From assembly GCA_017939795.1 (NCBI GenBank), contig JAGBAA010000098.1, forward strand, positions 1 through 64,000: 64,000 nt of DNA, read 5' to 3'. Positions 59,006 to 64,000 of this stretch are shown piece after piece. Each line of letters starts with the position of its first letter. Within the stretch, counting starts at the first letter, position 1. The position numbers and the translations under genes are program-made. Origin of the DNA: Thermoguttaceae bacterium (GTDB lineage: Bacteria; Planctomycetota; Planctomycetia; Pirellulales; Thermoguttaceae). The notes beneath the pieces are model-generated. The model was given only the letters and a program-made list of their open reading frames with translations, was not told where the DNA came from and made no database searches.

Positions 59006-59557
59006 TCAGTTCCCATCCGGAACGATCGTGTAGAGCACATCCCGTTGAGATGCGCGGTCGGTGGATATGAATTCCGACGCGGGAAGCGTGAGCCGTTTTT
59101 CGATCGTGAATTTTTCAGAAACGAGCGAGCCGCTGTAGAAATGGACCAGGATCGAGATCGGATGGTGTTTTTTCGCGAACTTCGCAATGAGTTCCCGGAC
59201 CTTCGGTTCAAATCCAGCCTGCCGGTCGTTTTGCGGTGCGTCAGTGTTCTGCGAGTTTGCGAATCTGGACGCCAGTGCACGTTCGATCCGGGCAGGGGGC
59301 CAGTTTCGTTTTTCGTATTTTCGGCGCAGAAGTTCCCGGTTTTTTCTGGTCGGTATGTCTGAATGCAGTTCGTCTTCTGAATAAAACATTCCGCAGGAAC
59401 AGCTTGAGCGAACAAGAAAAATCTGCATCCAATCCTGTGGAAGAGCTTTGGCGATCGTAGGATTTTCATTGAGCTGATCGACCATCTTCCGCGGTGCGAG
59501 CGACAGAAATTCCTTCAGAAGACGTTTCGGAAACGCAACAGAAATGAAATCGCACAT
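59006..59557 (-). CDS. Hypothetical protein, 183 residues
   Basis: The protein has a CSCGMFYSEDELHSD segment and a charged block (RRKYEKRNWPPARIERALAS) with the look of a real helical domain. The first start (59557) has no good ribosome site; an internal Met at residue 25 (MVDQLNENP) is an alternative. It lies downstream of tRNA-Gly on the same strand, separated by a terminator. No signal peptide and no family is recognised. The competing frame 58951-59469 is poorer. Confidence 0.5.
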   Translation of the reverse strand: MCDFISVAFPKRLLKEFLSLAPRKMVDQLNENPTIAKALPQDWMQIFLVRSSCSCGMFYSEDELHSDIPTRKNRELLRRKYEKRNWPPARIERALASRFANSQNTDAPQNDRQAGFEPKVRELIAKFAKKHHPISILVHFYSGSLVSEKFTIEKRLTLPASEFISTDRASQRDVLYTIVPDGN

Positions 59558-59600
59558 CGTACCAGGCTGCCGACCGCATCAATACTTCAATCAAGACCTG

Positions 59601-59636
59601 AAAAAAGGCCAAACAGAAATTTCTGTTAGACCTTTC
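59601..59636 (-). terminator. Intrinsic terminator of tRNA-Gly
   Basis: On the minus strand AAAGG...AACAGAAA pairs with TTTCTGTT...CCTTT, followed by T residues, directly downstream of the tRNA. Confidence 0.85.
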
Positions 59637-59640
59637 TAAA

Positions 59641-59712
59641 AGCGAGGGACGGGATTCGAACCCGCGACGTCCAGCTTGGGAAGCTAGCATTCTGCCACTG
59701 AATTACTCTCGC
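59641..59712 (-). tRNA. tRNA-Gly (anticodon CCC)
   Basis: A 72-base cloverleaf on the minus strand. The acceptor stem is GCGAGAG/CCCTCGC, the D arm contains AGTGGCAGAAT, the anticodon stem is CTAGC/GCTGG with loop TTCCCAA, so the anticodon is CCC (reads GGG). The T arm is GCGGG-TTCGAAT-CCCGT. The 3' CCA is not encoded. Promoter and terminator are both visible. Confidence 0.92.
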
Positions 59713-59723
59713 ATGATGACTAA

Positions 59724-59758
59724 AGTTTAGCCGATTTTCATTTTTTGTCAAGGGGGGG
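59724..59758 (-). promoter_or_regulatory. C-tract promoter of tRNA-Gly, C7-TTGACA-16-TAAACT
   Basis: On the minus strand seven C (59758-59752) abut a perfect TTGACA (59751-59746). A 16-bp spacer and TAAACT (59729-59724) follow, about 12 bp before the tRNA. Confidence 0.8.
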
Positions 59759-59834
59759 AACTGAAAAATTTTAAAAAAGTGTGCGTTTCGTCGAAATTTC
59801 CCATTTTTCGCCGAAACGCAAGCCGGGGATATTT

Positions 59835-60194
59835 TTATTTTGCCGGAGTTTCTGCACCGCCTTCTTTCGCGAGTTTTTCCTGCTCTTTCTTCAGGCGTTC
59901 CAGATTCTTTTTATCAACTTCGATACTGCGGTTCGCAATGTCCAGGTTCTTGACGGCTTTCTTGTCTCCGGCCGCTTCGAGCTGGGCGCGTTCTTCCTGA
60001 TACTGGGCTTCACGACGGGCGATACTGGCTTCTACTTCCTGAATTTCGATCGCAAGAAAATCGGCTCGGCTCATCGTAGCGGGCGTTTCCGGAGCTTTGG
60101 AGCAGCCAGATGTCAGGAACAGTATGCCGCCGAAGAGGATCAGGAAGAGAGAAAATGTGATTGCTGGAATATTTTGGGATACTGTGCGAATCAT
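59835..60194 (-). CDS. Small lipoprotein with a coiled-coil
   Basis: Encodes 119 residues from 60194. GAGG six bases upstream favours this Met over the one at 60206, which overlaps that GAGG. The N-terminus is a lipoprotein signal (ITFSLFLILFGGILFLTSGC), with the lipidated Cys in LTSGC. The mature part is one long charged helix (EIQEVEASIARREAQYQEERAQ and then KNLERLKKEQEKL) of coiled-coil character. The probable location is the outer or inner membrane face. No family or partner is recognised. It has its own C-tract promoter. Confidence 0.75.
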   Translation of the reverse strand: MIRTVSQNIPAITFSLFLILFGGILFLTSGCSKAPETPATMSRADFLAIEIQEVEASIARREAQYQEERAQLEAAGDKKAVKNLDIANRSIEVDKKNLERLKKEQEKLAKEGGAETPAK

Positions 60195-60262
60195 GAAAAA
60201 CCTCATGTTTTAAAGGGATAGATCATCGAATACACGGCACGACACACGCCGCGTTGGAACTG

Positions 60263-60296
60263 ATTATAGAGGAAAACAGCAGAACATAAAAGGGGG
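60263..60296 (-). promoter_or_regulatory. C-tract promoter of the lipoprotein gene, C5-TTTTAT-17-TATAAT
   Basis: On the minus strand five C (60296-60292) abut TTTTAT (60291-60286). A 17-bp spacer and a perfect TATAAT (60268-60263) follow. Confidence 0.7.
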
Positions 60297-60494
60297 ACGT
60301 CTGAAATTTTTTGAGAAATTTTTGACTTATTTTAAGAAATAAGGATCCTGGAGGGAAAATTCGATAATAAAGTGGGCAAAATGGCTGGAATATGGAAAAT
60401 GAATTTGGTCTTTTACGGCAAGATTGAGATTCTCTGGAGCAAAAAGTGAGAGAAAATTGCGAAAAATTGGAATAATTTACAAAAGATGCCCCAT

Positions 60495-60529
60495 CCCCCC
60501 CTTCCCAAAACGCAAGAGTTTGCTATAAT
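60495..60529 (+). promoter_or_regulatory. C-tract promoter of rpsO-pnp, C7-TTCCCA-16-TATAAT
   Basis: Seven C (60495-60501) abut TTCCCA (60502-60507). TATAAT is at 60524-60529. The leader to rpsO is about 97 bases. Confidence 0.75.
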
Positions 60530-60633
60530 GTGCTTACATTTTTTGTATTGGGTTCAACGTAAGAATGTAGTAATTTATTTGTTTCACGAAGGCAAGATGC
60601 CTTAAACGTGGAAAAAAGGAACAGCAAAAACAA

Positions 60634-60903
60634 ATGTCTATCACGAAAGAAACCAAACAGGAAACAATCCAGAACTTCAAACGCAGTGCCAATGATACTG
60701 GCAGTTCCGAAGTGCAGATCGCGCTTCTGACGGGACGTATCAACTCCCTGACTGAGCACATGAATTCGCACAAAAAGGACTACTCCTGCCGTCGCGGCCT
60801 TCTCCGCCTCGTCAGCCAGCGCCGTGGTCTTTTGGACTACCTCAAGAGTGTTGACGCGCAGCGTTACCTGGATGTGATCCAGAAGCTGAATATTCGTAAA
60901 TAA
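60634..60903 (+). CDS. rpsO: 30S ribosomal protein S15
   Basis: Encodes 89 residues, the normal S15 length. The family blocks are intact: GSSEVQIALLTGRINSLTEHM and SCRRGLLRLVSQRRGLLDYL. S15 binds 16S rRNA early in 30S assembly and in several bacteria represses its own mRNA. The AAGGA before the start is 13 bases away, longer than ideal, which fits a translationally controlled leader. It is followed by pnp in the order conserved across many bacteria. Confidence 0.97.
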   Translation: MSITKETKQETIQNFKRSANDTGSSEVQIALLTGRINSLTEHMNSHKKDYSCRRGLLRLVSQRRGLLDYLKSVDAQRYLDVIQKLNIRK

Positions 60904-61100
60904 TTTACTGGTTGGTGCGCTGTATTTTGTTCGTCCCCGTTTGATCCCTTGGGGTGGGGCGGCTTGTGCAGGTGTAGACAGAGTCAGGATTCGGGGTGGG
61001 AGCCGGAATGGGGCCTCTGGCCCGTGTCCTGTTTTCTGTTTCTTGTTGTTTGGCGGTGAATTGCGGTGCACCTTGTGTCGAGTCAATAGACGAAGAAAGA

Positions 61101-63230
61101 ATGAAGAAAATGTTGGAAGCAGAATCAAAAAAAATACGTGTTGAGAAGAAAATCGGTAAGGAATTGCTCTGGTTTGAAACTGGGGAACTGGCAAAACAGG
61201 CGGCAGGCAGCTGTCTGGTAGGATATGGGGATACGATCGTTCTGGTTGCCTGTACTTCTGGCTCATCTGTTTCTGGACAGGATTTTTTTCCGCTGACCTG
61301 CGACTATCGCGAACGTGTTGCGGCTGCGGGTAAATTTCCCGGCGGTTTTGTGAAGCGTGAAGGGCGTCCGAATCTGAAAGAAACTTTGACCGCGCGTTTG
61401 ATCGACCGGCCGATCCGTCCGCTTTTCCCCTCCTGGTTCCGTGATGAAGTCCAGGTTTGCGCTGCAGTTCTTTCCAGTGACCGTCAGCATGACGGCGATA
61501 TGCTCGCGATGAATGGTGCGAGTGCTGCACTTTCGATCTCTCCCCTTCCTTTCCTTGGTCCGATCGCTTCTGTTCGTCTCGCCTGTGTTGAGGGCCGTCT
61601 GATCCCGTTCCCGTCTCAGGATGAACTGTGTGAAAGTGATCTTGACCTGGTCGTCTCCGGAAACGAAGAATCGATCCTGATGATCGAAGGTTTTGCGGAT
61701 GAGATGCCGGAAGGTCCGATGGCGGAAGCGATCGAAGCGGCGCATGAGTGCATTCGCGAGATCCTGGCTCTTCAGCGTGAATTCATCGAAAAGGTCGCTC
61801 CGGTCAAGCGTGAGTACGCGATCCCGGAAGATGACGGACTTTTCGAAGTCGTGAAGACGAAGTATTATGATGCCTACTATGAAGCGAAGCACACGGTCGG
61901 CAAGCTGGAACGTGCGGAAGCGGTGAATGCTCTGAAAGCGAAGATCGCTGCTGAAATGATCCCGGATCCGGAAGCGGAAGGTGCGATCCTGCCGAATCGT
62001 CTGGAGCAGGTCCTCGAACAGCTTGAAAAGAAGGTCGTCCGCGACCAGATCCTCAGCGGCTGCCGTCCGGATGGCCGTGGTCTGAAAGAGATCCGTCCTC
62101 TGCTCTGCAAAGCGGGCGTTCTTCCGCGAGTTCACGGTTCTGCAGTCTTCCAGCGCGGTGAAACGCAGGCACTCATTACCGTGACGCTTGGTACGGCGCG
62201 CGATGAACAGCGTGTTGACGGTCTTTTTGAAGAGTACAGCAAAAAATTCATGCTGGACTACAATTTCCCGTCCTATTCCGTCGGTGAATGCCGTCCGATC
62301 CGCAGCCCCGGCCGTCGTGAGCTTGGGCACGGTGCGCTTGCGGAACGCAGTGTGAATCCGGTCATCCCGCCGTCTGCCGATTTCCCGTATACGATCCGCA
62401 TCATCTCCGACATCCTGGAATCGAACGGTTCCAGTTCGATGGCGTCGGTCTGTGGTGCGACGCTTGGTCTGATGGATGCGGGTGTTCCGATCACGAATCC
62501 GGTCGCGGGCATCTCGGTCGGTCTGGTAAAGGAGAGTAATGAAAAATGGACCCTCCTGACGGACATCATTGGTGACGAAGACCACTATGGCGATATGGAC
62601 TTCAAGATTGCCGGTACGCAGAACGGCATCACGGGCATTCAGCTTGACCTGAAGATCGACGGGATCACGAACGAGATGATCCGCGCCACGATGGCCCAGA
62701 GCCGTGAGGCCCGTATTCAGATCCTGCGTACGATGCTTCGTTCCATTCCGCGTCCTCGTACGGAAATTTCTGAGTGGGCTCCGCGTCTTCTCCGTACTAA
62801 GATCAATCCGGACAAAATTGGTCTTCTGATCGGTCCGGGCGGTAAAACGATCCGTGCGATCCAGGAATCGACTGGTGCGACGATCGACATCGAAGAAGAC
62901 GGCACGGTCCTCATCTCCAGCTCGAATCTGGATAGTGCGCAGGATGCCATGAATCAGGTCGATGCGCTGACCGCAACGGTCGAGATCGGGCGTATTTACC
63001 GCGGCCGCGTGACGAGCATCAAGGATTTTGGCGCATTTATCGAGATCCTTCCGGGGCGCGATGGTCTGTGCCATATCAGCGAGCTTTCCAGCGGTTACGT
63101 TCAGAAGGTTTCGGATGTCTGTGCTATTGGCGACGTCATGGACGTCAAGGTCATCGACATTGATGAACAGGACCGTGTGAAGCTGAGCCGTAAAGCGGTG
63201 ATGATCGAACGCGGTGAGATTGAAGAGTAG
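61101..63230 (+). CDS. pnp: Polyribonucleotide nucleotidyltransferase (PNPase)
   Basis: Encodes 709 residues from the ATG at 61101; a longer frame from 60996 reads an implausible Cys-rich leader. Two RNase PH cores are visible (the first with GYGDTIVLVACTSG and KFPGGFVKREGRP, the second with VFQRGETQALITVTLGT and SSMASVCGATLGLMDAG). A KH domain (GLLIGPGGKTIRAIQESTGA) and an S1 domain (GRIYRGRVTSIKDFGAFIEI) close the protein. It degrades RNA from the 3' end using phosphate and works with the degradosome. Co-transcription with rpsO is likely, and a terminator follows. Confidence 0.97.
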   Translation: MKKMLEAESKKIRVEKKIGKELLWFETGELAKQAAGSCLVGYGDTIVLVACTSGSSVSGQDFFPLTCDYRERVAAAGKFPGGFVKREGRPNLKETLTARLIDRPIRPLFPSWFRDEVQVCAAVLSSDRQHDGDMLAMNGASAALSISPLPFLGPIASVRLACVEGRLIPFPSQDELCESDLDLVVSGNEESILMIEGFADEMPEGPMAEAIEAAHECIREILALQREFIEKVAPVKREYAIPEDDGLFEVVKTKYYDAYYEAKHTVGKLERAEAVNALKAKIAAEMIPDPEAEGAILPNRLEQVLEQLEKKVVRDQILSGCRPDGRGLKEIRPLLCKAGVLPRVHGSAVFQRGETQALITVTLGTARDEQRVDGLFEEYSKKFMLDYNFPSYSVGECRPIRSPGRRELGHGALAERSVNPVIPPSADFPYTIRIISDILESNGSSSMASVCGATLGLMDAGVPITNPVAGISVGLVKESNEKWTLLTDIIGDEDHYGDMDFKIAGTQNGITGIQLDLKIDGITNEMIRATMAQSREARIQILRTMLRSIPRPRTEISEWAPRLLRTKINPDKIGLLIGPGGKTIRAIQESTGATIDIEEDGTVLISSSNLDSAQDAMNQVDALTATVEIGRIYRGRVTSIKDFGAFIEILPGRDGLCHISELSSGYVQKVSDVCAIGDVMDVKVIDIDEQDRVKLSRKAVMIERGEIEE

Positions 63231-63254
63231 TTTCTCTTCGCAAGGGATCTTGGG

Positions 63255-63288
63255 AAACGCCTGCGAGGATATTGCAGGCGTTTTCTTT
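63255..63288 (+). terminator. Intrinsic terminator after pnp
   Basis: AAACGCCTGC (63255-63264) pairs perfectly with GCAGGCGTTT (63274-63283); TCTTT follows. Confidence 0.88.
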
Positions 63289-63301
63289 ATGGAGTTTTCT
63301 G

Positions 63302-64000
63302 ATGCAGGAAAATGCGAGTGGAAAGTCTCGTCAGCGTCTGATCGACGAGTACACGGAAATTGCCCGGCTTGCGGGAGCACTGGCGCATGAGATCAAGAGT
63401 CCTCTTTCGACGATCCGTTTGACGATGGAGGTCCTGACGGAGGATCTGGATCAGCCGGAAACAGAGCGCGAGCGCAGGACGCTGAACATGGCGCGGACTG
63501 TCGTGACGCAGTGTCGGCGTCTTGAGAGTATTTTGAATCAGTTTCTGATGTTTGCCAAGGCTCCGGCGATCAAAACGGCTCCGAGCGATCTGAATGCAGA
63601 GGTGCGTTCGATCCTTGATTTCTATCAGGAGAAGGCGAAGCAGAAAAATATTGAGATCCTGACGTTTCTGGCACCGGAACTGCCTCCGATCCAGCTCGAT
63701 AAAAATGCGTTTGGATGCGTTCTTTGGAATCTGATCAACAATGCGGAAGCTGCGATGAAGGATGGTGGTCAGCTGCTGGTTCGGACGTACCTGGTCCCGG
63801 ACGGCGTGGCGCTGGATCTTATCGACAATGGATGCGGAATGGATGCACAGACGCTGGAAAAGCTCTACGATGCGTTCTACACGACGAAGAGCAACGGTTT
63901 CGGTCTTGGTCTGCCGACGGTAAGGAAGATCATCGAAGCACACGGTGCGATCCTGGAAGTGCAGAGTGAGCTGCGCCGCGGGACGAAATTCACGATGCGG
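63302..64000 (+). CDS. Sensor histidine kinase (3' end beyond the window)
   Basis: 233 codons are open to the window end. GGAG eight bases upstream supports the ATG at 63302. The kinase core is immediate: H-box LAHEIKSPLSTIRL with the phosphorylated His, N-box NLINNAEAAM, G1-box DNGCGMD, F-box FYTTKSNGFGLGL. There is no transmembrane or sensory domain before the H-box, so it is a cytoplasmic NtrB-like kinase that must receive its signal from a partner or from the missing C-terminus. The response regulator is not in view. Confidence 0.88.
   Translation, partial: MQENASGKSRQRLIDEYTEIARLAGALAHEIKSPLSTIRLTMEVLTEDLDQPETERERRTLNMARTVVTQCRRLESILNQFLMFAKAPAIKTAPSDLNAEVRSILDFYQEKAKQKNIEILTFLAPELPPIQLDKNAFGCVLWNLINNAEAAMKDGGQLLVRTYLVPDGVALDLIDNGCGMDAQTLEKLYDAFYTTKSNGFGLGLPTVRKIIEAHGAILEVQSELRRGTKFTMR

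Larger units (their letters stand above)
60195..60633. other. Divergent intergenic region between lipoprotein and rpsO genes
   Basis: Two back-to-back C-tract promoters are present, at 60263-60296 (minus) and 60495-60529 (plus). The middle is A/T-rich. No further gene is seen. Confidence 0.6.

Noticed and set aside
59641-59712. Integration site at tRNA-Gly
   Set aside because: No integrase gene and no duplicated tRNA end were found nearby.
61263-63380. A 705-codon minus-strand frame across pnp
   Set aside because: The sense strand encodes complete PNPase; the antisense frame has no recognisable domain.

Overview
The window reads as chromosomal DNA of a planctomycete (phylum Planctomycetota, probably Pirellulales-like). 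Family signatures support this: a DUF1559 pilin-like protein with a type IV prepilin leader, a second DUF1559 domain on a large exported protein, a DUF1598 protein, an SHD1-like/BspA-type LRR protein, two HzsA-related exported proteins with CxxCH haem motifs, two Tat-exported Gfo/Idh/MocA oxidoreductases, a Tat-exported TIM-barrel isomerase and a bacterial microcompartment shell protein. The family names come from sequence motifs read by eye. The taxon and the lifestyle (glycan-feeding, possibly host-associated) are inference.

Layout. 1-3.3 kb is an accessory patch: a broken ISL3-family transposase carrying a 91-bp tandem repeat, three small unknown minus-strand genes and an Rpn-type PD-(D/E)XK nuclease. 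3.4-16 kb carries exported proteins: HzsA-related protein, DUF1559 protein, sialidase-like protein and two adjacent helical-repeat proteins. 16-25.4 kb holds a MoxR ATPase, an NhaC/YuiF-type antiporter and a complete nqrABCDEF operon for the sodium-pumping NADH:quinone reductase. 25.5-38 kb is mixed: unknown protein, Tat isomerase, GNAT, LRR protein, DUF1559 pilin, SGNH hydrolase, DUF1598 protein and a PcRGLX/YetA-like rhamnogalacturonan lyase-like protein. 38.4-44.7 kb has malic enzyme, a PlsC-like acyltransferase, CdsA with an inserted linker, and a membrane-anchored alpha/alpha-toroid protein. 44.8-47.3 kb has an orphan BMC-T shell protein, the SRP RNA gene (absent from any protein list) and a chorismatase-like protein. 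47.6-58.8 kb has a small protein, two Gfo/Idh/MocA proteins, a coiled-coil/Clp-like AAA+ gene pair and a second HzsA-related protein with an NPCBM-like domain. 59-64 kb has an unknown protein, tRNA-Gly(CCC), a lipoprotein, rpsO, pnp and the start of a sensor kinase.

How the parts fit: nqr and the antiporter point to a sodium-based energy economy; sialidase, lyase-like, SGNH and Gfo/Idh proteins point to glycan breakdown outside the cytoplasm; plsC and cdsA form a phospholipid pair; rpsO-pnp is the classical translation/RNA-decay pair. Regulation is unusually readable. Many sigma70-like promoters and hairpin terminators can be seen, and eight promoters share a run of 5-8 C residues directly abutting the -35 hexamer. 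I consider that the strongest candidate for something undescribed in this window. No CRISPR array, integrase or rRNA was seen.
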